Notes: a model not told the origin generated them from the sequence alone. A stretch of 64,000 nucleotides of DNA from Phascolarctobacterium faecium DSM 14760 (GCF_003269275.1 NZ_QLTS01000004.1:92802-156801), one strand, 5' to 3'; shown: positions 44,527 through 56,027, counted from the first letter of the stretch. Translations and numbers: made by a program.

Positions 44527-46874
44527 GGAAACGAAAGATTTGGCAGTTGCAGAAGTGTGACAGAGAATATGCTGCAGGCATAGCTGCCGATCTGGGGGTT
44601 TCGCCTGTGGTGGTCAGCGTGTTGCTGAACCGGGGCGTCAGGGAAAAAGAAGAGATCAGAGAATTTTTGTTCGGCAGCGAGCAGCCGTTTCATGAGCCTT
44701 TGCTGATGAAGGATATGCAGAAGGCCGCCGAGCGTATTTTAGAGGCTGTAAAAAACGGTGAACAGATCACTGTTTATGGCGATTATGACGTTGACGGTAT
44801 CAGCGCCAGTTCATTGCTGTATTTGTATTTGCAGGGGCTTGGCGCCAAGGTCAACACGTATATCCCCAAAAGAAAAAATGAAGGCTACGGACTGAACAAC
44901 GAAGCGCTGGCGGCTTTGGCCGAAGCAGGTACGACGCTTTTGGTGACAGTTGACTGCGGTATCAGCGGCGTAGACGAGGTGGCTGCTGCCCCGGCAGGGC
45001 TGGAGATCATCATTACTGATCATCACACGCCGCCGGATGTTTTGCCTGCGGCTTACGCGATCGTTAATCCGCATCAGCGCGACTGCAGATATCCGTTTAA
45101 GTATCTTTCCGGCGTGGGCGTGGCTTTTAAGCTGTGTCAGGCGCTGCATCAGATGCAGCATTTGACGGAGCCCTTATGGTCGGAGCTGACCGAGCTTGTG
45201 GCTTTGGGCACGGTAGCCGATATCGTGCCGCTGCGCGGCGAAAACCGCGCGCTGGTGAAGCTGGGGCTGGCGGCGATGGAAAATACCGGGATCGTAGGCT
45301 TACAGAAGCTTATTGAACATAGTGGCTGTCCGCAGCAGAATATTTCGGCTGAGAACATCGGCTTTATTCTGGCGCCGCGGCTGAACGCTGTAGGCCGTTT
45401 GGAGCACGCTCAGTCGGCAGTAGAGCTTTTGGTTACTGACGATGCTGCTAAAGCAGATATGGTTGCCGAACAGCTGAATGCTGAAAATGCTTTGCGTCAG
45501 GAGATCAGCCGCAAGATATTTATTGAGGCTGAAGCGATGCTGGCACAGCAGGAGCGGATCGAAACGGCGATCGTGCTGGCTAAAGAGGGCTGGCATGCCG
45601 GCGTGATCGGTATCGTGGCTTCAAGGCTGGTGGATAAATATCATTTGCCGACGATTTTGATCAGTATTGACGGCGAGGCGGCTAAAGGCAGCTGCCGCAG
45701 TATCCCAGCCCTGGATCTGTACAGTGCTTTGAACGAGTGCAGCGAATTGCTGCTGCAGTTTGGCGGTCATCATCAGGCGGCTGGTCTGACGCTGCGCGCG
45801 GCCAGGGTAGAGTCTTTTAAAAAGCGTTTTCTGGGTGTGGTCAGGGGGCGGTTGGAACCTGCTGATTATCAGCCGCGCCTGAAGATAGAGTGTCTGCTGG
45901 ATAAAAACGAGGAGGTTTCGCTGCAGCTGGTCAGGGAACTGGCGATGCTGGAACCGCTGGGCTGTGATAACCAGCCGCCGTTGTTTGCCTTTAAGGATGC
46001 GGTGGTGCATTATCCCAAGGCTTTCGGACGTGATAATAACCATCTGCGTTTTTATACCGATTACGGCAAGTACAATTATCACAGTATTATGTGGAACGGT
46101 GCGGCTGATTTGGCCTGCCTTTATAATAACGCGGTTGTCGATCTGGCGTTTATGCCGAAGCTGAACGTCTGGAAGGATAAGGAAAGCGTGAATCTACAGG
46201 TGGTTGATTTTGACCAGGCGCTGCAGGTCTATGATTATCGTAACTGCAATGTCAGCAAGGAAACCGTACTGAAAAATATTTTACAAACAAGCAAAAAAAC
46301 AGTAATATATGTAAATAACACCGACTTTGCGCCGGGATCTGTAAGTATTATGCCGGACGTGCAGGTGCTTGCTTATGGCGAGCAGGCCGAGGCGACGGCA
46401 GAGAATATTATTTTTTATGATTTCCCGCAGCGGGAGATATTTATAAACGGCGCTTTGCCTGTGCCTGATAGAAGCGGTAAACGGCTGCTGCTTTTATATA
46501 CCAGGGCTGAGGCTGATAAATTGTGCGCAGAGCTGGAAAAGCTTTATCCGGGACGAAGCCGGCTGGTACACGCTTATAAGGAACTGGCCTGTACGCTGCG
46601 TCAGCAGGCCGTTATCGACAGGGCTGATTTGCTCCGGTCGGCCACCGATATTTCGGAGGAGGCCTTGAAGGTGTTTGAGGAGCTGGATTTTATCCGTGAT
46701 GAGCATGGTAAGATCAGTTTTGGTAGTTTGCAGAAAAATGATTTGCAGAATTCGCCGACGTTCAGGGGATTGCAGGAAGAGGGACGGGCGGCTTTTGCAA
46801 GCTGTCAGAGAAATATACAGATCAGTCCGGAGGAGATCATTGGGCTGTGGCAGGGAAACAGATTCAATAAATAA
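44523..46874 (+). CDS. recJ: single-stranded-DNA exonuclease RecJ
   Basis: 783 residues. DHH phosphoesterase motifs: YGDYDVDG near 80-87, VDCGISG near 142-148, TDHHTPP near 162-168, and DHHA1 region GWHAGVIGIVASRL and QFGGHHQAAG. An OB-like domain and the extra C-terminal domain of Firmicutes RecJ follow. 5'-3' exonuclease in recombination and mismatch repair. Translationally coupled to lapA by ATGA overlap; relA follows 12 bp after the stop. The apt gene usually found between recJ and relA is missing here. Confidence 0.95.
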   Translation: MRKRKIWQLQKCDREYAAGIAADLGVSPVVVSVLLNRGVREKEEIREFLFGSEQPFHEPLLMKDMQKAAERILEAVKNGEQITVYGDYDVDGISASSLLYLYLQGLGAKVNTYIPKRKNEGYGLNNEALAALAEAGTTLLVTVDCGISGVDEVAAAPAGLEIIITDHHTPPDVLPAAYAIVNPHQRDCRYPFKYLSGVGVAFKLCQALHQMQHLTEPLWSELTELVALGTVADIVPLRGENRALVKLGLAAMENTGIVGLQKLIEHSGCPQQNISAENIGFILAPRLNAVGRLEHAQSAVELLVTDDAAKADMVAEQLNAENALRQEISRKIFIEAEAMLAQQERIETAIVLAKEGWHAGVIGIVASRLVDKYHLPTILISIDGEAAKGSCRSIPALDLYSALNECSELLLQFGGHHQAAGLTLRAARVESFKKRFLGVVRGRLEPADYQPRLKIECLLDKNEEVSLQLVRELAMLEPLGCDNQPPLFAFKDAVVHYPKAFGRDNNHLRFYTDYGKYNYHSIMWNGAADLACLYNNAVVDLAFMPKLNVWKDKESVNLQVVDFDQALQVYDYRNCNVSKETVLKNILQTSKKTVIYVNNTDFAPGSVSIMPDVQVLAYGEQAEATAENIIFYDFPQREIFINGALPVPDRSGKRLLLLYTRAEADKLCAELEKLYPGRSRLVHAYKELACTLRQQAVIDRADLLRSATDISEEALKVFEELDFIRDEHGKISFGSLQKNDLQNSPTFRGLQEEGRAAFASCQRNIQISPEEIIGLWQGNRFNK

Positions 46875-46886
46875 GGAAGTGCTAAG

Positions 46887-49118
46887 ATGCCTGAAACAGG
46901 AAATGTTGTTTGTGTGGAGGATTTTTTTGCGACGATCGAAAGCTATTTGAATAAGGAACAGGTGGAGTTTGTACGTAAGGCTTATGACGTGGCTGCTGAG
47001 GCTCATGCCAGCCAGCGCCGCAAGTCGGGCGAGCCTTATATCATTCATCCGCTTGGGGTAGCTACGATCTTATCGCAGCTCCAGCTGGACGAACTGACCT
47101 TGGCGGCAGCTTTTTTGCATGATGTGGTGGAAGATACTGATATCAGCCTGGATTCCCTGAAAGAGAGCTTCGGGCAGAAGGTAGCCGATCTGGTGGACGG
47201 CGTTACGAAGTTAGGCAAGATCGAGTATATTTCCAAGGAAGAGCAGCAGATCGAAAACTACCGTAAGATGTTTCTGGCGATGGCCAAGGATATCCGCGTA
47301 GTTATGATAAAACTGGCCGACAGGCTGCATAATATGCGGACGATGAAATTTATGCCGGTGCATAAGCAGCAGTCTATTTCGCGCGAAACGATGGAAATCT
47401 ATGCGCCTTTGGCTCACCGTTTGGGTATTTATACCATTAAGTGGGAGCTGGAGGATCTGGCGTTCCGTTATATGGAGCCGGAGATCTATTATGATCTGGT
47501 CGAGCAGGTCAAGGTTAAACGCCGCGAGCGTGAGGCAATGGTCCATTCTGCTATGGGTGAGATCAAAGAGCATCTTGATTCGATGAATATTACGTGCGAG
47601 ATCCAGGGGCGGCCCAAGAATTTTTACAGTATCCATAAAAAGATGCTGCGCGACCATAAGGAACTGAGTGAGATTTATGATCTGCTGGCGATCCGTGTGC
47701 TGGTAGACAGCGTTAAGGACTGCTACGGCACTCTGGGCGTTGTGCACAGCATGTGGCGTCCTATACCTGGGCGCTTTAAGGATTATGTTGCTGTACCGAA
47801 GTCGAATATGTACCAGTCGCTGCATACTACGGTGCTGTATGGCAACGGGCAGCCGCTGGAGATCCAGATCAGGACTTTTGAGATGCACCGCATTTCTGAA
47901 TATGGTATCGCGGCCCATTGGCGTTATAAGGAAAGCGGCGGCAGCAAGCCTGCTCCGTCTGCCGGCGGTGATAAAACTTTTGATGCCAAGCTGTCATGGC
48001 TGCGTCAGCTGCTGGAATGGCATCAGGATATGAGCGATTCCCGTGATTTCGTGAATACGGTAAAGATGGATGTTTTTGCCGATGAGGTGTTTGTATTTAC
48101 GCCGCGCGGCGACGTTATTGATTTGCCGGTAGGTGCTGTGCCGATTGATTTTGCGTACCGTATCCATACGGATGTTGGCAACCGCTGTGTCGGCGCTAAG
48201 GTAAACGGACGTATCGTACCGCTTGATTATAAGCTCAGCAACGGCGATATCGTCGAGGTCATTACCTCGAAGCAGGCAGCAGGCCCCAGCCGTGACTGGC
48301 TGAATATCGTCGGTTCTTCTGACAGCCGTAACAAGATCAAATCCTGGTTCAAGAAGGAGCGGCGTGAGGAGAATATCATCAAAGGCCGCGAAATGCTGGA
48401 AAAGGAATGCAAACGTCTGGGTTATGACACCAAGATTTTGCTGAAAAGTGATAAACTGAAGGACGTCAGCGCCCAGCTGCGTTTAGAGAACGAAGAAAAT
48501 TTGATGGCGACTATCGGTTATGGCGGGATCACGCTCAACAGTGTGATGTCTAAGCTGGTAGAGCTGTATAAGAAAGAGCAGAAGCTGACGACAACGAAAG
48601 ACCTGTCGCAGCTGCTGGCCGAGTTGAAGCCGCGCCGTTCTAAGGCTAAGTCCAGTCATGGCATTTTAGTCAAGGGCGAAGAGGGCATTATGGTCAAACT
48701 GGCGCGCTGCTGTAATCCGATTCCGGGCGATCCGGTTATCGGGTATATCACCCGCGGCAGCGGTATTTCGGTGCATCGCAGGGACTGCCCCAATGTAATG
48801 AGCAATAATCCTGAGGAGCAGAACCGTTTGATAGAGGTAGCCTGGGATATTGCGACAGATTCTCTGTATAAGGTCAATATCATTATCTCTGCCGGCGACA
48901 GGCCCGGTATGATGGCTGATATTATGATGGTGATGAGCGAATCGAAGCTGAATATCAATGCGCTGAATTGCCGTATCGATAAGCATAAGATGGCGAATAT
49001 CAGTATGGGTATTGATATCAGTAATCTGGAACAGCTGGATAATATTATGAATAAAATAAAACGCATGAAAGGCGTTTACAGTGTGGAAAGAATGATTTCC
49101 AACGGACAGGGAGGCTGA
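46887..49118 (+). CDS. relA: bifunctional (p)ppGpp synthetase/hydrolase
   Basis: 743 residues. HD hydrolase domain ([20 protein letters not shown] near 75-86, [11 protein letters not shown]) is intact; the synthetase domain has [20 protein letters not shown] near 310-330. TGS domain ([10 protein letters not shown]) near 395-455 and C-terminal ACT domain near 665-740. Both activities are likely, as in Firmicutes Rel. It makes and degrades the stringent-response alarmone. RBS GGAAG before ATG 46887; dtd starts 2 nt after its stop. Confidence 0.96.
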   Translation: MPETGNVVCVEDFFATIESYLNKEQVEFVRKAYDVAAEAHASQRRKSGEPYIIHPLGVATILSQLQLDELTLAAAFLHDVVEDTDISLDSLKESFGQKVADLVDGVTKLGKIEYISKEEQQIENYRKMFLAMAKDIRVVMIKLADRLHNMRTMKFMPVHKQQSISRETMEIYAPLAHRLGIYTIKWELEDLAFRYMEPEIYYDLVEQVKVKRREREAMVHSAMGEIKEHLDSMNITCEIQGRPKNFYSIHKKMLRDHKELSEIYDLLAIRVLVDSVKDCYGTLGVVHSMWRPIPGRFKDYVAVPKSNMYQSLHTTVLYGNGQPLEIQIRTFEMHRISEYGIAAHWRYKESGGSKPAPSAGGDKTFDAKLSWLRQLLEWHQDMSDSRDFVNTVKMDVFADEVFVFTPRGDVIDLPVGAVPIDFAYRIHTDVGNRCVGAKVNGRIVPLDYKLSNGDIVEVITSKQAAGPSRDWLNIVGSSDSRNKIKSWFKKERREENIIKGREMLEKECKRLGYDTKILLKSDKLKDVSAQLRLENEENLMATIGYGGITLNSVMSKLVELYKKEQKLTTTKDLSQLLAELKPRRSKAKSSHGILVKGEEGIMVKLARCCNPIPGDPVIGYITRGSGISVHRRDCPNVMSNNPEEQNRLIEVAWDIATDSLYKVNIIISAGDRPGMMADIMMVMSESKLNINALNCRIDKHKMANISMGIDISNLEQLDNIMNKIKRMKGVYSVERMISNGQGG

Positions 49119-49119
49119 C

Positions 49120-49569
49120 GTGAGAGCAGTTGTACAGCGTGTAGACAGCGCTGCTGTCGAGGTAGAAGGCGCCATGGTAGGCAGTGTTGGCAAGGGCCTT
49201 TTAGTACTGCTGGGGGTCGAGAAGGAAGATACAGACAGGGATTTGGAGTATTTGCTTGATAAGGTAGCTGGTCTGCGCATTTTTGAGGACGAACAGGAAA
49301 AAATGAACCTGTCGGTAGCAGATGTGGGCGGCGGGCTTCTAGTAGTTTCACAGTTTACTTTGTACGGCGATTGCCGCAAGGGTAAACGGCCGTCATTTGA
49401 TAAGGCGGCGGGTGCTGAAATGGCCAATGCTTATTATGAAAAATTTGTGGCCGGTGCACGGGCGAAGGGGCTTAGCGTCGGCACCGGGAAGTTTCAGGCG
49501 CATATGCTTGTGAGCCTTGTAAATAATGGCCCGGTAACGATTTTATTAGACAGTAAAAAGAATTTTTAG
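49120..49569 (+). CDS. dtd: D-aminoacyl-tRNA deacylase
   Basis: 149 residues. The two family active-site motifs are present: SQFTLYGD near 78-85 and NNGPVT near 137-142. Removes D-amino acids mischarged on tRNA. Starts at GTG 49120, 2 nt after relA, with GGGAGG as RBS, so translation is coupled. Confidence 0.95.
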   Translation: MRAVVQRVDSAAVEVEGAMVGSVGKGLLVLLGVEKEDTDRDLEYLLDKVAGLRIFEDEQEKMNLSVADVGGGLLVVSQFTLYGDCRKGKRPSFDKAAGAEMANAYYEKFVAGARAKGLSVGTGKFQAHMLVSLVNNGPVTILLDSKKNF

Positions 49570-49579
49570 GAGGTTCGAC

Positions 49580-50200
49580 ATGAAGGTTTTAAAAATGGAA
49601 GTTGGTATGCTTGGTACTAACTGCTATATAGCGGTCAACGAAGCTACCGGTCACGGTGTTGTTGTTGATCCGGGCGGAGACGGTGACAGGATCGTTGCCG
49701 CGATCCAAAAAGAAGGTATCACTATTGATGCGATTTTTGTCACACATGGTCACAGCGACCATATCATGGGTTTGGACGAGGTGCGTAAGGCTACCGGAGC
49801 CAGAGTTTATATCAGTGAGGAAGATGCGGAGATGCTGACGAAGGCGACCAGCAATCTTTCGGCATATATGGGTATGGACGCAGCTTTTGCGCCTGCTGAT
49901 AAAATTTTTAAGGATGGGGAAACTGTTACCGAAGCCGGACTTGATTTTAAAGTGCTGGCAACTCCCGGTCATACCCGCGGCGGCGTTTGCCTTGTCTGCG
50001 GTGATGTGGTGTTCTGCGGCGATACGGTGTTTGCCGAGTCTATCGGCCGTACTGATCTGCCGGGTGGCTCTTACAAACAGATTTTGAATTCTATCAAAGA
50101 TAAAATCCTGGTTTTGCCTGACGAAACAAAGCTTTTGCCGGGACATGGACCTGCAACTACAGTGGGATGGGAGAGGCGCAGAAATCCGTTTCTGCAATAA
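49580..50200 (+). CDS. metallo-beta-lactamase-fold hydrolase (glyoxalase II-like)
   Basis: 206 residues. Metal ligands THGHSDH near 54-60, TPGHTRGG near 131-138, CGDTVFAESIGR near 148-159 and GHGPATT near 192. The YcbL/GloB2-like family hydrolyses thioesters such as hydroxyacylglutathione or related compounds; substrate unproven. Same place after dtd in other Firmicutes. RBS AGGAGG before ATG 49580; 12 bp to the next gene. Confidence 0.9.
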   Translation: MKVLKMEVGMLGTNCYIAVNEATGHGVVVDPGGDGDRIVAAIQKEGITIDAIFVTHGHSDHIMGLDEVRKATGARVYISEEDAEMLTKATSNLSAYMGMDAAFAPADKIFKDGETVTEAGLDFKVLATPGHTRGGVCLVCGDVVFCGDTVFAESIGRTDLPGGSYKQILNSIKDKILVLPDETKLLPGHGPATTVGWERRRNPFLQ

Positions 50201-50212
50201 GTAAGCAAAAAA

Positions 50213-51298
50213 ATGATCAAAAGTATCAAGCTGCTGAGAAACAGTACAACTTTTAAATTGGCAGTAGCGGCGGGCGTATCCTTTATTTTATACGAGCTCG
50301 CTACGTTTCTGTTCCCTATTCTTTTAGCGATAGGTCTGGCGTTTGCCCTGTACCCGGTGTCGAATATGTTTTCCAAGATCACCGTGGGACAGGGTACTAT
50401 CCATTTGTCGCGTGTGGTGGCGATCATCCTGGCCTTTATGGCTTTTGGCATGTTTATGTTTTTTGCCGTTACTTTTATTTTGCTGCCTTTGTTCGGGCAG
50501 ATCAATGATCTGGTGGCGAAGCTGCCTGATTATACGACAAAAGTCGAGTCTACTAATATGGACTGGTTACTGAAGGATCCGTCACAGTATCCACGGCTGC
50601 CATACAATTTTGAAACTTTGATCGACGATGCGATGACCTGGGTTATGGGTTTTATGGGAGGTATTCTCCGGAATTTGTTTAAATCGACGATGGACATTAT
50701 TGCCAATCTGGTTGGTTTGATCGTCGTTCCGTTTTTAGCTTTTTACTTTTTGAAGGACTGGCGTGAGCTGCGTCTGATGATGATCAATTTGTTTACTTAT
50801 GATACGCAGCCGAAGGTGGCGCATATTTTGGATGAGATCGGCAGAACGCTGAGCGCATATATCCAAGGGCTTGGTAAACTGAGCCTGATCGCGGGTGCGT
50901 GTATTACTGTGGGCGTGGCGATACTGGGTATCCAGTTCCCGCTGGTTTTTGGTTTCCTGGCGGTCATGGCCGAGACTGTGCCGGTGGTTGGTCCCTTGAT
51001 GGGTGCTGTGCCGGCGGTATTTATCGCGTATTCGCAAAATACTTCTTCGGCTTTTTCGGTAGCGCTGTTTTATCTGGTCTTTTATCAGATCGACGGCAAT
51101 ATCCTGATGCCTCGGATCATGGGCAGTAAAATCGACCTGCATCCCGTAGTTTTGATTTTGAGCCTGCTGATCGGTGCCAAGCTGTACGGTATTTTGGGTA
51201 TGCTCTTTGCCGTGCCGGTGGCTGCTGTATACCGGGTCTTGTATAAAGAATTATGGCATAGTTCTGACGAACCTCGGCCAACAGAAACTGAGCAGTAA
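50213..51298 (+). CDS. AI-2E family transporter
   Basis: 361 residues with about seven to eight membrane helices, split by a soluble region near 105-155 (LPDYTTKVE... DDAMTWV). The C-terminal part with VPVVGPLMGAVPAVFIAY and QIDGNILMPRIMGSKIDLHP is diagnostic of the AI-2E/PerM/YtvI family, some members of which are Na+/H+ antiporters or exporters. Lies within the relA-hisS run, where I would expect hemZ directly after the MBL gene, so it looks like an insertion into a conserved order. Confidence 0.88.
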   Translation: MIKSIKLLRNSTTFKLAVAAGVSFILYELATFLFPILLAIGLAFALYPVSNMFSKITVGQGTIHLSRVVAIILAFMAFGMFMFFAVTFILLPLFGQINDLVAKLPDYTTKVESTNMDWLLKDPSQYPRLPYNFETLIDDAMTWVMGFMGGILRNLFKSTMDIIANLVGLIVVPFLAFYFLKDWRELRLMMINLFTYDTQPKVAHILDEIGRTLSAYIQGLGKLSLIAGACITVGVAILGIQFPLVFGFLAVMAETVPVVGPLMGAVPAVFIAYSQNTSSAFSVALFYLVFYQIDGNILMPRIMGSKIDLHPVVLILSLLIGAKLYGILGMLFAVPVAAVYRVLYKELWHSSDEPRPTETEQ

Positions 51299-51303
51299 AA
51301 ACA

Positions 51304-52749
51304 ATGATGATTAGTGATTATAGATTAGAGCAGAATTTACCTTATGATTTAACGCGGCCTGTCGCTGAGATGGCCGCGTTCTTTGACATTTTACCGCAGT
51401 CTGACAGTACTGATGTGCTTAAAATCGTGCAGGAAGCTGATGGCTGCGTGGCGATTTTGCAGACGGAAGACGGCACCAGAAGAGTAAGCAGGCCATTTAC
51501 AATTTTACAGGATGTACGGGGCGAATGGGTGCGCTGCGCTAAGCTGGCGGTGCTTGATGTGCTGGGACAGGCTGTGAGGCGCGGTCTGGTGATGCCGTGG
51601 GGAATTTTGACAGGCGTACGTCCGGGAAAACTTGCCCATAAGCTTTTAGACAGCGGGTTAAGCTGTGACGAGCTTCCGCAGTATCTGGAGCGTCATTACC
51701 TGCTGCCTCACGGACAGGCGCAGCTGCTGACAGAGATTTGCCTGCGGCAAAGACAGCTTTTGCCGGCTGCGGAAAAACAGGTCGGCATTTATATCGGTAT
51801 TCCTTTTTGCCCTACGCGCTGTTCTTATTGTTCTTTTCCATCGGGAATTGTGCCGCTTGAGGAAGAATTACAGCAAAAGTTTTTAAATTTCATTGAACAA
51901 GATATGCTTACTGTGGTACAATTATTAAGTATGTATAGCCTAAATGTTACTGCTGTTTACATTGGCGGCGGTACGCCGACCAGCCTTAGTGAAACGGCGT
52001 TTGCACGGCTCATCGCGCTGACGGCGCGGCATTTGCTTTTGCCTGGGGTGCGCGAGTTTACAGTGGAAGCAGGACGGCCTGATTGTTTCAGTGCCGAAAA
52101 GCTGAAAGTTATGGAAGCCTGCGGAGTGAACAGGATCAGCGTCAATCCGCAGACTTTGCACGACAAAACTTTAAAAGCAATTGGCCGCAGTCATACGGTG
52201 CAGGATTTTTATCGGTCCTATGACCTGGTACGGCACAGCGGCATCAAAACCGTCAATACCGATCTGATCATCGGGTTGCCGGGGGAAACGGCTGATGATG
52301 TGCGGGCTTCGCTTGACGGCATCAGGGCTTTGGCTCCTGATAATCTGACAGTGCATACCTTAACGCTCAAAAAAAGCGCCCCGATATTTGGTGCGCAGTT
52401 CAGCAGTCTGACGGCTGAGGATGCAGAGGCGCTTGTAGCTTACGGCGGCGAAACTGCTGCAGCAATGGGGATGCTGCCTTATTATTTATACCGCCAGCAT
52501 TACATGCTGGGTAATCTTGCTAATATAGGCTATGCTGCTTCAGGCAGTGCCAGCCTTTATAATATTCAGATGATGGAAGAGCGTCACGTTGTGCTTGGAA
52601 TCGGGCCGGCGTCTGCGACTAAAGTGCCGCAGGCAGACGGGCATCATCTTAAAAAGCTCAATATGCCCAAAGATATCGGGACATATACGGGTAATCTGCC
52701 GCAGCTGGCGCATAAACGCAGCCTGCTTTTTGCGGATGAGGAGGAATAG
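51304..52749 (+). CDS. hemZ: HemZ-type coproporphyrinogen dehydrogenase (radical SAM)
   Basis: 481 residues. Radical SAM motif FCPTRCSYC near 168-176 (Cx3Cx2C) binds a 4Fe-4S cluster; YIGGGTPTSL near 219-228 and NTDLIIGLPGET near 318-329 are HemN/HemZ blocks. The N-terminal extension (about 160 residues) before the radical SAM core is characteristic of HemZ. Likely oxygen-independent oxidation of coproporphyrinogen, or haem-related chemistry. ATG 51304 is 5 nt after the transporter stop; hisS follows within 2 nt. Confidence 0.9.
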   Translation: MMISDYRLEQNLPYDLTRPVAEMAAFFDILPQSDSTDVLKIVQEADGCVAILQTEDGTRRVSRPFTILQDVRGEWVRCAKLAVLDVLGQAVRRGLVMPWGILTGVRPGKLAHKLLDSGLSCDELPQYLERHYLLPHGQAQLLTEICLRQRQLLPAAEKQVGIYIGIPFCPTRCSYCSFPSGIVPLEEELQQKFLNFIEQDMLTVVQLLSMYSLNVTAVYIGGGTPTSLSETAFARLIALTARHLLLPGVREFTVEAGRPDCFSAEKLKVMEACGVNRISVNPQTLHDKTLKAIGRSHTVQDFYRSYDLVRHSGIKTVNTDLIIGLPGETADDVRASLDGIRALAPDNLTVHTLTLKKSAPIFGAQFSSLTAEDAEALVAYGGETAAAMGMLPYYLYRQHYMLGNLANIGYAASGSASLYNIQMMEERHVVLGIGPASATKVPQADGHHLKKLNMPKDIGTYTGNLPQLAHKRSLLFADEEE

Positions 52750-52751
52750 AT

Positions 52752-54023
52752 GTGTTGACCACAGCACCGAGAGGCACGAAAGATATCCTGCCGCGCGATG
52801 TGGAAGCATGGCGTTATCTGGAACGCACTATGCGTGAGATTTGTGCCCAATATGGTTATCTGGAAATCAGGACGCCTGTTTTTGAGCATACCGAGCTGTT
52901 TTTGCGCGGTATCGGTGAAACGACAGACGTTGTTGAAAAAGAAATGTACACTTTTACTGACCGAGGTGAACGCAGTCTGACGCTGCGCCCTGAAAATACG
53001 GCTTCTGCCGTCCGGTCGTATGTAGAAAATAAAATGTATGCCGATCCGGCGCCGACAAAGCTGTTTTATATCGGGCCGATGTTCAGGTACGACAGGCCGC
53101 AGGCCGGGCGTTACCGGCAGTTCCATCAGTTTGGCGTGGAAGCGCTGGGCGTAGAGGGGCCTAATATCGATGCCGAGATCATTTTACTGGCGGTACAGAT
53201 TTTGCAGACTTTGGGTTTAAAAGATTTGAAGCTGAAAGTAAATTCTGTCGGCTGCCCGAAATGCAGACCACTGCACAGAGAGAAGCTGCAGGAATATTTC
53301 CGGCCGCATCTTGGCGAGATGTGCAAGGATTGTCAGTCGCGTTTCGACCGCAATCCATTACGTTTACTGGACTGCAAAAATCCGCACGATCAGGAGCTGG
53401 CTGCTGGTGCGCCAAGCCTGGAGGAATGTCTGTGCGAGGAATGCAAAACACATTTTGAAGGCTTGAAAGAGCTTCTGACCGCTGCCGGAGTCGATTATGT
53501 AGTCGACCATAATCTGGTGCGCGGCCTTGATTACTATACTAAGACTGCCTTTGAGATCCAATATGCTCCCCTGGGAGCGCAAAGCGCTGTCTGCGGCGGT
53601 GGCCGTTATGACGGCCTGATCGAGGAGATAGGCGGGCCGGCAACACCGGGTATTGGATTTGCGATGGGTATGGAGCGTGTGCTGCTGGCAATCGAAAGCC
53701 AGAATCTGCTGCCGCAGTTCGATAACAGTATAGATGTCTTTGTAGTTTGCCCGGGCAGTGCAAACTTTACGCTGGCTTTTAAGGAAGCGATCGCTTTGCG
53801 CCGTGAAGGGCTGAAGGTGGAATTTGACTTTTTGGGCCGCAGTATGAAAGCCCAGATGAAGCAGGCTAACAGATTGGCTGCCAAATATGTGTTGATTTTA
53901 GGTGAAGACGAGGTAGCGCGCGGTTGTGCCGTATTAAGAAATATGTCGACCAGCGAGCAGACTGAGATCCCTATCCAAGATATTACATCAATTTTAAAAA
54001 CAGAGGTGCAAAGTCATGAGTGA
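52752..54023 (+). CDS. hisS: histidyl-tRNA synthetase
   Basis: 423 residues. Class II motifs: [10 protein letters not shown] at the N-terminus, motif 2 [21 protein letters not shown] near 110-130 in part, HisA/HisB motifs LVRGLDYYT near 256-264 and motif 3 [12 protein letters not shown] near 298-309. Starts at GTG 52752 with GAGGA upstream; stop overlaps aspS start by 8 nt, so the two are translationally coupled. Confidence 0.96.
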   Translation: MLTTAPRGTKDILPRDVEAWRYLERTMREICAQYGYLEIRTPVFEHTELFLRGIGETTDVVEKEMYTFTDRGERSLTLRPENTASAVRSYVENKMYADPAPTKLFYIGPMFRYDRPQAGRYRQFHQFGVEALGVEGPNIDAEIILLAVQILQTLGLKDLKLKVNSVGCPKCRPLHREKLQEYFRPHLGEMCKDCQSRFDRNPLRLLDCKNPHDQELAAGAPSLEECLCEECKTHFEGLKELLTAAGVDYVVDHNLVRGLDYYTKTAFEIQYAPLGAQSAVCGGGRYDGLIEEIGGPATPGIGFAMGMERVLLAIESQNLLPQFDNSIDVFVVCPGSANFTLAFKEAIALRREGLKVEFDFLGRSMKAQMKQANRLAAKYVLILGEDEVARGCAVLRNMSTSEQTEIPIQDITSILKTEVQSHE

Positions 54024-55803
54024 TTCTTTAAAACGCAGTCATAGCTGCGGTTTGCTGACTAAAGAGGCAGCAGGCGAACAAGTAGTTTTATGCGGTTGGG
54101 TTGCCAAACGCCGCGATCACGGCGGGTTGATTTTCGTCGATCTGCGCGATCGCAGCGGTATCGTTCAAATTGTCGTTGACCCTGACGATGCAGGCAATAG
54201 CTTTACGACTGCTGAAGCTATTCGCAGCGAATACGTTATCAAAGTAGCAGGTAAAGTGCGTCTTCGCGATGCAGCTACCGTTAACCCGAATCTTGCTACC
54301 GGCGAGATCGAAGTGGTTGCCGCTGATTTGGAAGTACTCAATGCTGCTAAAACTCCGCCGTTTTACATTCAGGACGATATCGATACGGATGAGAACCTGC
54401 GCTTGAAATACCGTTATTTGGATTTGCGCCGTCCGGAAATGCAGAAGAATTTGATTTTGCGTCATAAAGTTACTAAATTGATGCGTGATTATATGGATAA
54501 AAACGGTTTCTGTGAAATCGAAACGCCGATGCTGACTAAAAGCACTCCTGAAGGCGCGCGTGACTATCTGGTGCCGAGCCGCGTCAATCCTGGTAAATTC
54601 TATGCTTTACCGCAATCACCGCAGATTTTTAAACAGATCTTGATGGTTGCCGGTATGGAGCGTTATTTCCAGATCGCACGCTGCTTCCGCGATGAAGATC
54701 TGCGTGCTGACCGTCAGCCGGAATTTACTCAGTTGGATATTGAAATGTCTTTCGTAGACGCTGAGGATATTATGGAAATGATGGAAGGCCTGATGGCGTA
54801 TGTATTTGAAGGCGCTATGGGTAAAAAGATCCAGCTGCCGATGCAGCGTTTGACCTGGGACGAAGCTATGGACCGTTTTGGCAGCGATAAGCCGGACCTG
54901 CGTTTTGGTATGGAACTTGTCAATATGTCTGAAGCAGTTAAAGATTCTGACTTTAAAGTGTTCAATGCTATCGTAGAAGACGGCGGTGTCGTTAAAGCGA
55001 TCAACGTTAAAGGCTATGCCGCTATCCCGCGTCGTGAGCTGGACGGTCTGGTTGAATTCGTTGGTATTTATGGTGCCAAAGGTCTGGCGTGGATGCAGAT
55101 TCAGGAAGATGGCAGTGTCAAATCGCCAATCGCTAAATTCTTCAGTGAAGCACATTTGGCAAATATCCTGAAAACTGCAGCGGCTGAACCGGGCGATCTG
55201 ATTTTGTTCGTTGCTGATAAACCGGCTGTAGTTGCTCAGGCTTTAGGTGCTCTGCGTCTGGAAATGGCTAAACGCCGCGAACTGATCGATGAAGATATGC
55301 TGGCATTTGCCTGGGTCGTAGATTTCCCGATGTTTGAATATAACGATGAAGAAAAACGCTATGTGGCAATGCATCATCCGTTTACGGCTCCACGTAACGA
55401 AGATCTTGCTATGCTGGCTACCGATCCTGGTAAAGTATATGCCAAAGCTTACGATATGGTACTTAATGGTACAGAAATCGGCGGCGGTTCCATCCGTATC
55501 CATCGTCGTGATGTCCAAAACGAAGTTTTCAAGGCTATCGGTCTTACCGAAGAGCAGGCAAAAGAGAAATTCGGCTTTATGATGGATGCTTTTGAATATG
55601 GTGCTCCTCCGCACGGCGGTTTGGCCTTTGGTCTTGACCGTTTGATCATGATTATGGCTAAACGTGATTCTATCCGCGACGTTATTGCTTTCCCGAAAAC
55701 ACAGAGTGCAAGCTGTCTGATGACTCAGGCTCCGAACGATGTTGACGAGAAACAGCTGCGTGAATTGCATATTCGTGCAACATTAGTCAAAAAAGACAAA
55801 TAA
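54016..55803 (+). CDS. aspS: aspartyl-tRNA synthetase
   Basis: 595 residues, bacterial type with the GAD insertion domain. N-terminal OB fold ([23 protein letters not shown]), class II motif 2 [20 protein letters not shown] in part near 216-235, and motif 3 [12 protein letters not shown] near 534-545. Overlaps hisS by 8 nt. Last gene of the lapA-aspS run; a terminator follows at 55821. Confidence 0.97.
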   Translation: MSDSLKRSHSCGLLTKEAAGEQVVLCGWVAKRRDHGGLIFVDLRDRSGIVQIVVDPDDAGNSFTTAEAIRSEYVIKVAGKVRLRDAATVNPNLATGEIEVVAADLEVLNAAKTPPFYIQDDIDTDENLRLKYRYLDLRRPEMQKNLILRHKVTKLMRDYMDKNGFCEIETPMLTKSTPEGARDYLVPSRVNPGKFYALPQSPQIFKQILMVAGMERYFQIARCFRDEDLRADRQPEFTQLDIEMSFVDAEDIMEMMEGLMAYVFEGAMGKKIQLPMQRLTWDEAMDRFGSDKPDLRFGMELVNMSEAVKDSDFKVFNAIVEDGGVVKAINVKGYAAIPRRELDGLVEFVGIYGAKGLAWMQIQEDGSVKSPIAKFFSEAHLANILKTAAAEPGDLILFVADKPAVVAQALGALRLEMAKRRELIDEDMLAFAWVVDFPMFEYNDEEKRYVAMHHPFTAPRNEDLAMLATDPGKVYAKAYDMVLNGTEIGGGSIRIHRRDVQNEVFKAIGLTEEQAKEKFGFMMDAFEYGAPPHGGLAFGLDRLIMIMAKRDSIRDVIAFPKTQSASCLMTQAPNDVDEKQLRELHIRATLVKKDK

Positions 55804-55820
55804 TAAGAGTCAGACTCTGT

Positions 55821-55850
55821 AAAAAAGGACTGCTGCGGCAGTCCTTTTTT
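55821..55850 (+). terminator. intrinsic terminator after aspS
   Basis: Perfect 13-bp stem AAAAAAGGACTGC (55821-55833)/GCAGTCCTTTTTT (55838-55850), TGCG loop. Confidence 0.94.
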
Positions 55851-55952
55851 TATAGTAAACTGATTCTGGTAAAAGTGTTTTACTTAAAGACGAACCGGTT
55901 GTGAAAAAAAGAAAAAATATCTCTTTAAAAACAGAGAAAACCGCTTTATACC

Positions 55953-55981
55953 TTGTGATTTTAAACAAATTTTGGTATAGT
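55953..55981 (+). promoter_or_regulatory. promoter of the 6S RNA gene
   Basis: TTGTGA (55953-55958), 17-bp spacer, TATAGT (55976-55981). A start near 55988 would give a precursor with a 5' hairpin (GTAGTAAGA/TCTTACTGC) ahead of the rod-like RNA. Confidence 0.6.
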
Positions 55982-56027
55982 ATAGATGTAGTAAGAAATG
56001 CTCTTACTGCATTAAAAACGCTTTTTA

